A DNA stretch of 64,000 nucleotides from Blastomyces gilchristii SLH14081 (GCF_000003855.2 NW_003101682.1:2140374-2204373), one strand, 5' to 3'. Shown: positions 35,712 through 48,639, counted from the first letter of the stretch. The notes: generated by a model not told the origin, from the letters alone. Numbers and translations are program-made.

Positions 35712-38700
35712 CTATATCTGATCAATTTCCTCCTCTTCATATTCAGATATTTCTGAATTCAGCCATTTTCTTGTAGCTGCTTGAGTTTCTGATAGAAAGT
35801 CTATTAAGTATTTAATTCCTGTCTCAGTTGAGAATAAGAATCTCATATTTAATTAACTTAGATCATACTTCTCTTTCAATCTGACTCTGAGACTATTGTA
35901 TAATACACAGTGCATTATAATATGCTCAGAATTTTCATTTACATTGTAGAATAAGCATTCTATTGAATCAAATCTATCATCAAATCTTTGCATATAAGAT
36001 TTGAAATAGCCATGTTCTAATTTCAGCTGTATTATAGATGAGAATATTTTCTTTTTACATTTAATTAAACAAGATTTCCACTTGGGTTTTATTTCAAATC
36101 TTGAATAATGTATACTCTTCTTTTATTTCTGCCAGCTTTCATTTCACTTGTCTAAACAAGATTCTTTTATTTTTCTCTTTATAAAAGATCAGGATATAAT
36201 TTTTTGAATAGATCTGCTTAATTCTGAACCTTTTTTTGCAGCTGAATCAGTCAATTCATTGTCATGAATATTCATATGAGCAGGAACTCAGTGTAGATAA
36301 ATTATCATCTTTAATATTCTTCTCTTTTGAATTTTTAAAATGAAGTTTAAGATTAGTTCAGGATTCATTTAATTATTATGAATCTGACTATTTCTAAGTC
36401 TTTTTAAAGCAGCTTAACTATCAGAGAATATTCATATCTCTTTTAAACTATTTTATCTTTTATAAGATTTTATTTTAATGAGTTTGAAAACTTTTACTAT
36501 TACAAATAGTTCAGCATCAAAGACTTCAGATTCACAGTCTAAATTTCAGAAATCTGAGATAAAATTAATATTATCTTCAGTATAAGCAATGTCTGTGTCT
36601 AATCTATTCAAATTCTTATTTTTTAAGTCATCTAAGTAAATCAGAATAGAGTCTTTTATATTGATTATAAAGATCTTCTTCAAATACTGTTCATATTCTC
36701 TCTCTTTAGATAGTTCACTTATTTATAAGTCTATGAGAGATTTCAGCTTTTCTCTTTGAAGAGATATCTTCTCATGATCAATTTTCTCAATATTTAATGA
36801 AGAAAATTGATTTTTAATAAGTGAATATAGTCTATACAGTTGAGAGAGTATTTTCTTTAAAACATTATTCTCATTTCAATTAAGAAATCTATTCTAATTC
36901 AGATCATTTCCTGAGTTAACTAATAAAAATAAAGAAGAGACTCTTTCTCTGATTATATGATTTGAGCTTATCTTTATAACTCTCAAAGCATAGTTCATAC
37001 AGGCCTTTTCAAATCTAATAGCAGAAGGAGGAATTGAAGCTTCAATTTTCATTACTTTAATAGGAGATGATTTGAATGCTCTCAGAATTCTTCTCAAGAC
37101 TCTGTTTTGCAGACTTTGAAAGAGTTCAGTGAAATTTCCTTGATTATTTCATCAAACTTGAACTTCATAATCAGCTACTGATGTAATACAGGCTATATAT
37201 AACTGTCTCATAGTCTGGAAGAATAGACCTCTCTCTGTATTTAATAGTCTGATTATGTTGTTCAATAGTCTTTCTGTCTTGACAGTTCTTTGTTGAATGT
37301 GATATTTAAAATTCAACTTGAAGTTTAATCATACTTCTAATCATTTGACATTTACACTGGGTTTAATCTCTCTATTTAAAAGAGTTAGAGATAGTTCTTT
37401 CTCATTGAATTCAGAAAAGAAATGAATTAACTCAGTTTTATTCATATCAAATTGAATTTGATTGATATCTGCTCTAACAAAGATTTTCTTTGCAGCTTCT
37501 TTAATCACTTTCAAATTCTCTTTGATAGTTTTTGAGCTGTAGACTAGATCAATATCATTCACATAACTCAGAGATCACACTATTCTCATATTTCTATTCT
37601 TGAATAGATATGCAGTGTATATTGCAAATAAAATGAGTGAGATTGAAGATTCTTGCAGTACTTCTATTTTTATCTCAGTCTTGTCTTATTTCATTCCATC
37701 AAAGAAAAGTTATATAATTCTTTTAGATATAAAACAGTTAACTCATTTTATTAGAGAAAGTGACAGTTTTAACATCTTCAAAGTCTGAATTATCTTTGAC
37801 TTTGAAACATGATCAAATGCTTCTTTTATATCAATAAAAACTGCAGTTGAGACCAGATCTTCATGTTTTACTATTTGAATATTATGAACAACTGAGAGAA
37901 CAGTGTCAATTGCAGAACACTGTTTTCTATCTCTCATTCATTCACTGAATAAAAGAGAATTACTGATAGAGCTTATAAAAGATAGTCAAGTAGCTATTAT
38001 CTTTTCTAAAATCTTTTCTAGACAGTTCAATAGAGATATTACTCTATATAACTTGAGAATTGAAGTTTTTCTATTAGGTTTTATAAAAATCACTTCAGTG
38101 ACTTCTCTTCAGCATTCAGAATGATATTCATTTTTCAAGAGATTGAAAAAGAGCTCAAAATATTCATTCTTTAAGTAGAAGTATGTATTTTGAATAATCA
38201 AGTGATTAATTGAATCAGGCCCTGCAGCAGTTTTAACTGAACTTGAGAAGATAGCTGACTCTAATTCATCTTGAGTAAGATCAGGCCATTCCCAGTCATT
38301 TTCATCAATATAGTTGAGAAGTGATATATTCTCTTCCTCTGAATCTGAATCTGATAAGTTTTGAAAGAGAGTTTTTATAAAAGCTTGATATTTTTTCTCA
38401 AAAGAGTTTGCTGTATATGATTCATTCTGAAACTCATATTCTAAGGTTGGAGGTTTTGCTACACTTCTTGTTTTAGTATAGTTAAAAGCTTTAAAAACTT
38501 CCTTTTCTTATGCTTCTTCAAGAAATTTATTCCAGCAGTCTGTTTTAGCTCTTTTAATATCTGAAAAATATTCATTTCTGACAGCTTTGAACTCTTTATC
38601 AGAAATTATATCATTCTTTCAATCTCTTCTAGCAGTAGTCAATTGTTTTCTTTTAGATGTGATATTCTCATTTTATCAAGGTTTTGAATACTCAGAAGAC

Positions 38701-39668
38701 TTTCTCTTTGAAATATTATCTTTAACACTTACTAGAATAATAGATGTAATGAGCTTCACTCTATTCTCAAGCATTTCATTTGAGATATCTTGACCAGGAT
38801 TTCAATATAGCTCACTCTGTCTTTCAGATTTTAACAGTTTTATACTTTCTTCAACTGCCTTTCAGTCAGCTTTTTCAAAGTTAAACTGATGAGAGAGAAG
38901 AGGGTTTTCACTCATTTATTTCTCACTCAGTTCAATATTAAATTAAATAATCTCATGACCTGATTCTGATGTCTCATTTGAATCAATAAACCAGTTTACA
39001 AGTCTTTTTTTCATTAGATTTTGTGATATGAAGATTAGATCTATAATAGATTTCTGTTTCATGTCTTTTCTAAAGAATGTTTGTTGATCAGACTTGTTAA
39101 CTAAATCTATTGAATGCTCAAAGATTCATTCAATCAGATTATCAGCTCTTACTGCTCTTTTGCATTCTGAATTTCATCAGAGATGATGTGCATTGAAATC
39201 TCCTACAATTATAGAGTTTCTTGATAAAGTTATGTTCAGAAACTCTCTATTAATTGTTCAGATGTTATTATTTTTCTTCAATGATTTTTCATTATAGATA
39301 TTTATGAGCTGTATAGTATCAAACTCATTCTCTTTATCTATAATATCACTTATCAGAATATCAGGGTCAGACATGATATCAAATCTTAGATTAAATTGAT
39401 ATCTTGATCTCTTTCTTTCATAGATCACTACTCTTGACTTTATCTCAGACTTTTGAGGTATAAAGCAGTAGTAGCTTAAATGAGAAATGACATATTTTTA
39501 CTCAGCATCAAAATTCAGCTCCTGAAGTAGTATAAAATCAACTTTTTATTCAAATGTAATTTGAAGACAAGAATAAATACAATTTGAGTTTCTATTCACA
39601 TTATTTTGAATAAATGTGATTTTTGAAGAGTTTTTAAACTTTTTTTTTTGTTTTTATTGTATATTCAT
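35712..39668 (-). pseudogene. LINE ORF2 in C2 (endonuclease, RT, RNase H)
   Basis: ATG at 39668 to the conserved TAG at 35712 is 3957 nt, 1319 codons, a multiple of three, so length is preserved. Partial open frames include the RT thumb-like MRRILRAFKSSPIKVMKIEAS (37097) and the start-of-palm MRDRKQCSAIDTVLSVVHN (37937) followed by AVFIDIKEAFDHVSKSK. Many nonsense codons. Same domain order as L2. Confidence 0.85.
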
Positions 39669-39691
39669 ACTAAAAGAGAGTAGAGTAGAAT

Positions 39692-41293
39692 CTAATCACT
39701 ATCATCAGATAGTAGATTATAACTATTTTGAAAAGTAGAAATCTCAACTGCTTGCATTATATTTAGTTTATTATCAGAGTCATTTCTCAATTCTCTAATC
39801 TTAACAGAAGTTTGAGAATTCAAATTCTATTTACATTTAGCTGGAGAATTGAAGTTTGAAGATTTAAATAGTTGAGAGTTTCTTCTTTTTAAGCTTGCAG
39901 TTATGAGTTTACTGACTTGACTATTCTCTTCAGTTCTAGATTTACTTTGAGCTTCATCTTTTCTCCAGTTCTTTTGAGTTCTTGAAGTAAACATACATTC
40001 TTTTGAGCTAGATGCATGTTTTTCTTTGCAATTAGAGTATTTAAGCAGAGTATATTGACATATTTCATCTCTTTTTGAGCATGTTTCACATTTATGCTTA
40101 CTAGTTTTATGATCTCTGGCACAGAATGCACATTTTGAGTCTCTAAAACAGAAGATTGCAAAGTATCTATATCTTTGACAGTTTAAACACTGTGTTTGAG
40201 CTTTGAGATTCATTATTGAGTCTTTGTATTCATGAACTCTCATTTTCAAACCTGCTACTCTTACTTCAGAGATCTTTGACTGTTTAAGTGTCTTTATATA
40301 TACTAGAACAGAGACATTTCTTCTGCTTTGTCTGAACTCAATTGAATTTAGTTATACAGGCTCTTTTCTCAGTTGAATAGAGTTGTATTCTTCTAATTCA
40401 TGTTTGAGAAGTAGCATTTCTTCTTCACAGTCAAAAATTTCAACTGAAATATTATAAAGAATGAATTTGTCTCACTTTTCATCTCTCTCAGATAGAATTA
40501 TTGTGTTTAACAAAGATTCTACTGCTGATTTTCAGAGATTCTCATTCTGAATAAGGAATTCTGCACTGAATTCAGACATTGTAGTCAGAATGATAGAGTT
40601 TTCAAAGAAGAATGACTCAATTGAAGCTATAACTGGTTTTTGAACTTTGATATCAGTCATTAACTGAGACAAGAACTGCTGATTAATTTCATTTCTGATT
40701 CTGAAAATGAGATTCAAGTTTAGCTTGTTTCTTTATAAGATATCCTGGTTTAAGACTTTGAGAATAAGTCTTCTATTTCTGAAGATTTGAAAGTTTTTCT
40801 TCTTTTGCATTTTTTTCTCCACTTTTCTATGAATAGAAGTATGAGTATTATTCTTCTCAGTTTTCTCAGGATTTTGAGCATGTTTTGAGATAGCAGGTTT
40901 AGAGACAGCAGATTCAGCTGCTTGAGCATATGTTTTCTTTTAATTCAAAGAAGAAGAAGAAGTAGAAAAAGAGAAAGAAGAGCAAGATGAGAAGTCAGTG
41001 ATTATACTAGAAATTTTCAATGTTTTTTGAACTGTGTTTGAAATTCCAAGTTTGAACTTGATCATCTCCTGTAGTTGTCTAGCCTGAGCATGATGAATTA
41101 ACAGAACTTCTTCATTCATCTCACTCAGACACTGCTTTTCCAGAATCTTGCTTGCTTTTTCAAGTTTCTGTATTTCAAGAACTTGTTGTTTCTCTATTTC
41201 TTCTTTCTTTCTTCTCTTCAGAATTTCAATCTCAGGAATAGCATTTGAGAAAGCATCTTTTTCCACATCAACTGAGTGTATTTTTGAACTCAT
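39692..41293 (-). pseudogene. LINE ORF1 in C2 (gag-like, zinc knuckles)
   Basis: ATG at 41293 (an upstream in-frame ATG exists at 41302) to the conserved TAG at 39692, 534 codons, same length as L2. N-terminal IPEIEILKRRKKEEIEKQQ and zinc array CLNCQRYRYFAIFC, CAFCARDHKTSKHKC, CSKRDEICQ, YSNCKEKHASSSKEC; one Cys and one His of the usual array are substituted. A few stops break it. Confidence 0.84.
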
Positions 41294-41534
41294 TATTCTC
41301 ACTCAATGAAAAGTTGATCAGACTGTTTCAATTGAGATATGTATTGAACTCTTTTGAAAAGTTGGTCAGACTGTTTCAATTAAGAGGTTTCTAAGTCTGT
41401 TTTCAATTGAAAAGTTGATCAGACTGTTTCAAAAGAAGAATACAAGACTTTTGTATATAAAACACCTGATTTTTTTCACACTAGTTCAGTAACTAGGTTA
41501 GATTTTTAAAGACAATCTAATAAACTAAAATTGA
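41294..41534 (-). other. LINE 5' UTR part in C2 with three monomers
   Basis: Three tandem GAAAAGTTG-TCAGACTG monomers (41300-41435), then the start of the unique 5' segment, truncated at 41534 where the module begins. Confidence 0.65.
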
Positions 41535-42283
41535 CTACAGGCGCTAGCCACCCGCAGAATGCATCTTAAGCTAATTACATTTAATCCTCTATAATTAACT
41601 GATCATCATGTCTGTTCTCTCAGGTCAGTCACTAATTTCCAGAGATGTTAGTTAGTAACTGTCATTACTCATTTAATGATGTACACATCAAGCTTTCAGT
41701 TGCTGATCTCAGTCTCATTAGATGCTCATAGGTCTATCAATCAGTTATTGTGATCTCACTCTGTGTTAGAGACTAATCATAGACTTGATAACTGCAGTTC
41801 TCTCTATCAGTATTAGAGCTTAACAGTGAGCTTGCAGACTCTAGTCTATCAGAGTGCTCTGTCTAGAGTCTAGATACATAACTAGACCTGCTAGTTAGAT
41901 AGTTTTTAAAATTATTCTCTATATTTGAGAGAGAGCTAGGCTCTGATAACAGTTCTAGTTAGAGACTTACTTAAGTAGTGTATAATCACTACATTAGACT
42001 TGACTCTATATTGTTAGAACCTTGACAGATATATAGTAGAATAGTGAGATATTAACATTCTATATCAGCTCTGATAAGTGTTCACAGAATCTTACTTAAC
42101 TAGTGACTTAGCTTGCAGTAGAGAGTTCTATCTCACATCAAGCCTTACTAATTAGACTCAGCCTCTATTACATGAGGGCTTTCATGGGTAAGAAGTGACA
42201 GATGTCAGTGGTGAGATTCGAACCCACGCATCTCTAATATGTACGGCCTTGATTACCAGTCTTATCAACTGAGCCACGCTGGC
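41535..42283 (-). mobile_element. 749-bp tRNA-headed module, copy 2
   Basis: Colinear with copy 1 and exactly equal in length. It is strongly bleached: nearly all interior CG, CC and GG have become TG, CA, TC or GA. Both termini are spared: GGCGCTAGCCACCCGCAG at the LINE junction and most of the tRNA-like head. No open frame. Confidence 0.87.
42203..42283 (-). promoter_or_regulatory. tRNA-like head with A and B boxes (C2)
   Basis: Counterpart of 12663-12743. The B-box core ATTCGAACCCACGCA is unchanged, and four of five CpG sites of copy 1 survive. Seven positions show C-to-T or G-to-A, weakening the acceptor stem at two pairs. Confidence 0.78.
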
Positions 42284-42470
42284 ATCAGAATAAGACTGAG
42301 ACTGAAGATTAAATTCAGTCTTATTCAGTTCATTCAGTGACTGCTTATATAATTAGAATTTGATAACAATTATTGATAACACTCATGAAATAACTAAATA
42401 CATTCTTATGCAAGTTTATTCTTCACTTTCTTATGAAAACTACACTTCTCTAATATACTGTGATCAGAGA

Positions 42471-42976
42471 TAGACTGATCATTTCACTGTATCTGAGATC
42501 AGAACCAGATTTTTTAATAGTCTTATTATTAATTCAACTGATTTCATTACACAGTTTTAACATTAGATAGTAGTTTCATACTATCTCAGTGAGACTTACT
42601 GTCTACTCTTATCACATTTTTCAAATAAGATTATAATTTTCACTTCTTAATTTAAATTATTTTTATTGCTTTAAATGACTTTAAATCTCATTTAAGTGTT
42701 ATCAAAAAGTGTTACTTTTTGAAAAATTAAAAATAGTCTAAAAAAAACCTTAAAATGACTAAAAATAGTAACTTTATACTAAGAATGAGACTAAATGAGA
42801 TCAAATGAGATCACTTTCTCATTTTTTTCTAGTCATGGTTTCATTTTAAGATCTGATATATAGTCACTTTGCATGTTTTTTTAATGACTAGTCTCAGTGA
42901 GATTCACATTAAGAAATGTATAAGACCAGATCAATTGAGATCAAATGTGAAATTCATAATCTCAGTAGTCAGTCTA
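42471..42976. mobile_element. hAT-derived MITE M2 (506 bp)
   Basis: Same length as M1 and colinear with it, ends TAGACTGATC and GTCAGTCTA. Flanks are ATCAGAGA (42463-42470) and ATCAGAGG (42977-42984), an 8-bp duplication with one G/A difference. The uninterrupted site is seen in copy A (GATCAGAGGTATT near 4217). M2 differs from M1 mostly by C-to-T / G-to-A at CC and CG. Confidence 0.92.
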
Positions 42977-42984
42977 ATCAGAGG

Positions 42985-45300
42985 TATTTAACTGTCTGAT
43001 AATTTCATGTTTTATAATCATGAGTTTCTTGATTGTTTCTTCTTATAATTGTCTCTGATAATAGTGATAAATATCTCAGCTTGAGTTGAACTTTCACTTC
43101 ATTCTCATCTCTATCAATGAAATTGTCAGAATATCACATATCATCAGTGCAACAGTTGAATATATACTCTCAATAATTTTTCATAACTCTAGAATTAATT
43201 TAATGTGTAAATTTATCAGATTATCTTGAAGATAGCAGTCAAATTAAGTTTTACAAGTATGTAGTTTTGCCTGATTTTCAGTTGCAATTAATGTATAGAA
43301 GTTCTGTTTCAAAGTTAGTATTATAGTTCTATATAATATGAAGTGTTATCAAAGATTGTTACTTACTAGAGAATTGTATTTCACTGTCTTCACATCTCTA
43401 ACATCTGCTCATTCAAATCTCTGATAGTTGATATTATAGTAGTCTCAGACTAATTTAATATATAAGTCCCATTTCTTCTCTGTTCAATCTTAAGAAGTGT
43501 AAATATTAACTTAATAGAAGAGATCTAGTAGAGCTGCTACAGCATAGTACTTTGCAAAAGATTGTTCAGTTTTACTGTAATAATATATCAGTTTATTTCT
43601 TACAGTAATAATAGTCTGTGCTATAGCATTATTTCAGACTGAATTTGTTTTTAAGTGATTCAACTGCTTCTTAAGATGAGTAAATAAACTGTTATACACT
43701 CATCAGACCGACTGCAGCATTGATGTACAAGTGATTGAGACTGTCTTTATTATCTTATAAAACTGAAACAGTAAATCAATCATATATTTCAACTGAGTTC
43801 ACTTCATATCAGAAAGTTTCAATATCTGAATCTTTCTTCAATCAGAGTGTTACACTCAGTGATTAATTATCTGACATAATTAAAGAGTCTGAACAGTTAT
43901 CTTATATATTAAACTTCACTATATTCTAACATTCTGTATCATATTCAGTGATATGACTGATTTGTTTATTTATTAAATATCATGAAATGATTATTGTTAA
44001 TTAGAGGAGATACAAATCACATTATCAATATTTTAAATCTGTGATATTTAAATTATTAGTCAATCTATTCAAAATTAACAGTAGCATTATCAAAAAGTGT
44101 TATTAAAAAGCAATATTAAAAAGTGTTATTAAAAAACATTATCTTTTATAAAGTGAATACAAAAGTTACTTTAATAATTACTTTCATCTCATTCTCATCT
44201 CAAGAATCAGTCATCTCATTATTTATTATCTTGATATTAAGATTCTTTATCAGTGTTTACATCACAAGTTAAATCACATGAGTAATGCAGAGAATATGAT
44301 CTTATTTATCATTTTAGAAATACAAAATCAATTTTTACTCTAAGCTCTTCATCATAGTGTAGTTATTCACAGCATTGTCAGTTATAATTGTAAGAAGACT
44401 GAGACTAATATCTCAATAGTCATTTTTAATCACTGTCATTAATATCTCTGCTATATAATTCTCAGTATGACTACTGATCAATGATTCAAATTCAATTAAT
44501 ATCTCTTAATAAGTTCAGTTCTTATCAATGTAATAATATATAACTCTTATAAATGTAAGATTGTTTGTACTAGTTCATATATTCACTGTAAGAGACACTC
44601 TTTGATGATTCTTTAACTCTGATTCTAGATGTTGTATATTAACTTTATAGTATGTCTTGAGATTGAACTGAAGACATGATTGATGTGAAATATAAAGATT
44701 TGAATTAAGTATTTAAAGAAGTGTTTGAAATTCAGAGTTTTCAATTAATTGAAGAGAAAGATTCAGAGATATATATATACAAAGTAATTATTCACAGAAG
44801 TTATCAGATGAGAGTTGTGAAATCAGAGTACTGATATATGATTATTTTTACATAATTTTCTTCAAATTAGAAAGTTAGTGTTATCAAAAATCATTATCTG
44901 ATAGAGTAACTTACCAGCTCAGTAGTAATTTTCTGAATATTTTTCTTTTATTGTCTGCATTCTGATGACTACAGAGGTTGAGAAATTTTATCAGAGTTAT
45001 AATCAGTTTATGATGAATGTTTCTGAATGAAGTTACAGTAATTACAGTAGAGAGATAACTTTTCAGTAATCTGCAATACAATCTGTTGATAATTATTTCA
45101 TAGTTCATCTCACTGTTTGTGTTGAGTTTTTCATAAATTTCATGACCTGGAATCAGATGTGAAGAATGAAGTGATTATTTATCATGATTGAAAAAGAGTA
45201 TTCTGTGTTGAATAGTAAACAATATAGACTTTGTAATTCACAGTGATTTCTTGAAGAGTTTATAAATCTTCAATAGAAGTGAAAGAAGTGAAAGAAGTGA
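42985..45300 (-). pseudogene. hAT transposase remnant (copy C)
   Basis: Minus-strand counterpart of the transposase in copies A and B, with the TDNA and catalytic region near 44400-44330. Stops throughout. A 65-codon open stretch at 44911-45108 (minus) lies in its upstream part (MNYEIIINRLYCRLLKSYLS...). Confidence 0.7.
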
Positions 45301-45533
45301 ATTCAGAAGATATAATAAAGATTTGAGAAAGATGATAATTTATTTTTAATAAAGATAATAACTGATCACTGATATGTATAAGAAGAATTATTATAAGAGA
45401 AAATAATCTTCTTTCTTAGCTTAGTTATAATTTTAGTACTAACTCAGATTGAATATTATCAATATATAAAAGTAAATACACAATCTTGATTAATCTCTAT
45501 CATATTTCTTGAAATATATTAATATTGTGAAAG

Positions 45534-45700
45534 TGTGATTCAAAGGTTGCTTGAGTCAGTGTACGATTACAGGCGTACACCGGCTTCTTATATACAGTAC
45601 ACTAAATTAATTGATGGCTGCTATGGCCTCTTTACATTTATAAGCATATTTGAAAGTGACTGTGTTATTATCTGATAATTGTACATTCTTTTAAATCATA
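45534..45700 (-). repeat. Gypsy LTR, left copy (167 bp, 3' LTR)
   Basis: Pairs with 55016-55182; both are 167 bp and begin TGTGATTCAAAG. The right copy ends GAATCACA; the left ends AAATCATA after C-to-T change. The AAAG at 45530-45533 is repeated at 55183-55186 as a 4-bp target duplication. The inner side on the coding strand is purine-rich (GATGAAGAAGAA), a likely polypurine tract. This LTR keeps more CG than the right one over GTACGATTACAGGCGTACACCGG. Confidence 0.9.
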
Positions 45701-48630
45701 TTCTTCTTCATCAGATTCAGTCATGCTCATGTGATCATAACATACATTCTAGCTTCATGCGGATTAGCACATCACTAGTGTTTGTAATTATGTAATCTAT
45801 TTCTGATTCAGCTAGCATTCTATATATATCTTTACAAAGAAACTTTCACTATATTACATCACTTATTCACTAACTTTTCTCATTCTTCAATTATCTTCTT
45901 CATCATTGTCATCATTAAATATCATTATCTTCTTCAAGATTCCTGCCTCTTCTTCTATTCAACACCTTACATTCATTTATCTATTACATTGTACATGTTT
46001 CTGGTGATGACTCTCTGTTCTTACAACAAGTATCATTATAGTACTTATATCAGGCAGTTTATTAGCTGTAAGTGTAATGCATTGTGAAACATGATCAGAA
46101 CTTGTTTATCTTCTAATAATCATCAGAATGTACTATCATGAATGACATATCTTCTGTATATTCTTATACATTCTTGACCTTCTTTTTTCAGTGAGTATCT
46201 GATCATGTTTTCTGATTATATTTCCTGATTATTTTATGTGAATGCAAATACTGATATATTTATTTTAATTTATATAGAATCTTCATGTGTTGACAGATCT
46301 GTATCTGCTGATGATTATGATCTCAATATTGAATTATTGATTGAGAACTTGAGAGATGTAATAATGAAGAAATTATCTGTATTATATGTGACTGAGTCTT
46401 CTGTGTTCTTCTCTGCTCTCTCTGTTTCTTTCTCTGCCACTCTCTCTCAATCTTCTACACTTGCTTCTGTGTCTGATTCTCCTGCTTCTGCTACTTCTAT
46501 TTCTGTGATCTCTACTCCTGCTACTTCTGTTCCCGCTGCTACCTTTATTATAAGCTCTCCTCATTTCAAGAAGATGTTATGTAGACTTGATAAATCATAT
46601 TTCTCAGTGTATACACTTCTGTCTTTCTTACTGACCTCTAGAACAATTTATTATATGAAGACTGTGTATGATATGATTATTTAAAGCTCAGTTACAGATG
46701 CTGACTATTACATTTATTTTAAATATTCATAATAAGATAATTATTCATTTATATCAGAGAATTATCTCTCTTCTCAACAGTATTAAGATTATAAGTCTTT
46801 TCTTTTTTCATCTTCTCTTCTAACACTAATTTTTCTAGGGAAAATTGTTATGGGTTTTATTGTATATGAAGTCATGATATTCACAGATATTAAGAAACTT
46901 TTTACAACTGTAAAGTTTAACATCACAGAGATATTTACTCTGATAAATTTCTTCAGAATAATAGATCTGTATCAGTCTATTCTCTGATATCTATCACTCA
47001 ACTTCATGATGCAGGCAAAAGATATTCATGTTTTCAGAAATGAGAACACAGATGTTGTACTCTTTTACACTCATGAGTGTGAGACTCATATGTCTTGTCT
47101 GAAATGTTATTATGAGAATGAGCTGTTCATATACTGTGTTCTGCTTTCTGTATTTCTCTGCATCTCTCTCTCTCTTTCTGAGAAGCCTTGTGTGTGTTGT
47201 AATTGTGTGTACAATTCTAAGGTTAGTGAGTGTTCATTCAGTAACTATTTTCATCTCTGATTTTATAATTTTTATATGCTAATAATAGTTCTTAGTTGCT
47301 TCAGTGCCAGAGATCATTGTAATTGAAGATAATAATACTGCTGAGACTACTCTCTCTCAAGCTTCTTTCAGTGCTTTCTCTTTCTTCTCTATAGAAAAGG
47401 TTATATATATACTGAGTTATAAGTGTTCAGCTCTGAGTGACTTCTGCTGTTATTTGTCTGATTCTGTGTCTTCTTCTTCTTCTGTCTCTGCTCTCTCTGT
47501 TTTAACTTCTAGTTCTGCGGGTTCTGCACTCTTCTTCAATTTTTCTATGTACACATGTACACATTTCTATATTGGCATTTCAGTCAATCTTGTGATAAAT
47601 GATATTAATGTCATATACAGAGTGATAGAGAAATCAGAGATATATACAGTATTATTACAAGAGTAGTTTACAGCTCTCAAATTCCTTACAGATCTTGAGT
47701 TTTGAGATTTTCTTTGTTTTTGATATTTTTGAGATGGCATGGTGTTGGAAATAGATTAGATGTGTGATATATGAAAATGAATGAGATATATAATAACATT
47801 TGTCTTTTACAGCTGACTCTTATAGATGATGATTAATTCATTATTTCTTCTCTTTTCTTACACTTTTTTCTTTGTCTGCTAGTCACTACTCTTACATAAT
47901 CTCTATATAGTACAGCATTCAGTGACTAGATTCAGCAGCTTTCATCTTTTATAATTATGTCTCATGCATTATACTGTCTCTCTTCACCTGCTCAGACTAC
48001 TACAGTGAACAGCTTATTAAAACTAATCTTATCTGATCTCTGAGCATTCTTAGAGATCAAGATAACTTAATCTCACATATCTGTAAATGTTTCAGATGCT
48101 TCATCCTCTGTTATCTCTGTAATTGAACTGGTGTAAACAGTTAAATTCAACTCTGAATTCCTTTTTCTTCTATGACCTGACTCATGTGCAAGTCTGTCAC
48201 TTTGAGACTGCTTTTTACCATGTTATATCTACTATCTGTGATGTGTTATTATACAATCAGTTACAGTCTTATTACTTATTGAAGTGTAATGTTCATCTGA
48301 TTTCTTTATTTCTTTTCATTCTTTTCTTATAATTATGAAAAGATTGAAATAAGTGAGATTGTCTGATTCATAAGTGTCTATGATTTCTCTTACTTTGTGA
48401 GACTTTTCAATTATAAGTCTCTTCTTTTTTAACACTGATAATAGTGCTGTAGATGACTATAATCTACTCAGGTCTTGCATCTTTACTTTCACAAGATGTG
48501 AATTATTTATTAAGTTATATATAACTCATCTCTCTGATTCTTTCAATGCATATGTTCTCAGAGAATGTGATTTGAGTATTTTATATAGCTCAAATCATCT
48601 AGATTGACACTTCTCAGAACTCTCATTATA
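45701..48630 (+). other. Gypsy 3' region with forward (antisense) open frames
   Basis: Between the integrase and the 3' LTR lie about 2.9 kb without recognisable minus-strand coding. Forward open frames occur at 46238-46684 (148 codons, Ser/Ala/Thr-rich), 47006-47260 (84 codons, Cys-rich with CLKC...CVCCNC), 47304-47666 (120 codons, Ser-rich) and 48123-48332. Sequence at 47222-47304 has intron-like marks (GTTAGT, TGCTAAT, CAG), but joining it does not keep the frame. Antisense ORFs in this position are known in some plant Gypsy elements. I cannot assign a protein. Confidence 0.45.
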
Positions 48631-48639
48631 TACAAAAAC

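Larger units (their letters stand above)
35336..42283 (-). mobile_element. Chimeric retroelement C2 (tRNA-headed module + 6.2-kb LINE)
   Basis: Minus-strand composite: tRNA-like head at 42283, 749-bp module to 41535, then LINE sequence from within its 5' UTR (joined at ...AAAATTGA / CTAC...) through ORF1 and ORF2 to the tail at 35336. It carries both LINE ORFs, so the LINE part is nearly complete. No target duplication is found: the left flank is chromovirus and the right flank is hAT C. Flanking DNA was probably lost or rearranged later. Confidence 0.85.

Noticed and set aside
37600..37788. Forward 62-codon ORF beginning MNRYAVYI (also 19865 and 63602)
   Set aside because: Antisense shadow of the RT palm in LINE ORF2.
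35336..42283. Target duplication for C2
   Set aside because: Left flank ...GATTCAGACTGA and right flank ATCAGAATAAGACTGAG share only a short stretch at shifted positions; not convincing.
46382..46564. Arg/Ser-rich 60-codon minus-strand ORF
   Set aside because: Reverse reading of a TCT-rich segment; composition artefact.
47222..47304. Fungal-type intron (GTTAGT...TGCTAAT...CAG)
   Set aside because: Signals are good, but removing it does not join the flanking open frames in phase, so I did not annotate a spliced gene.
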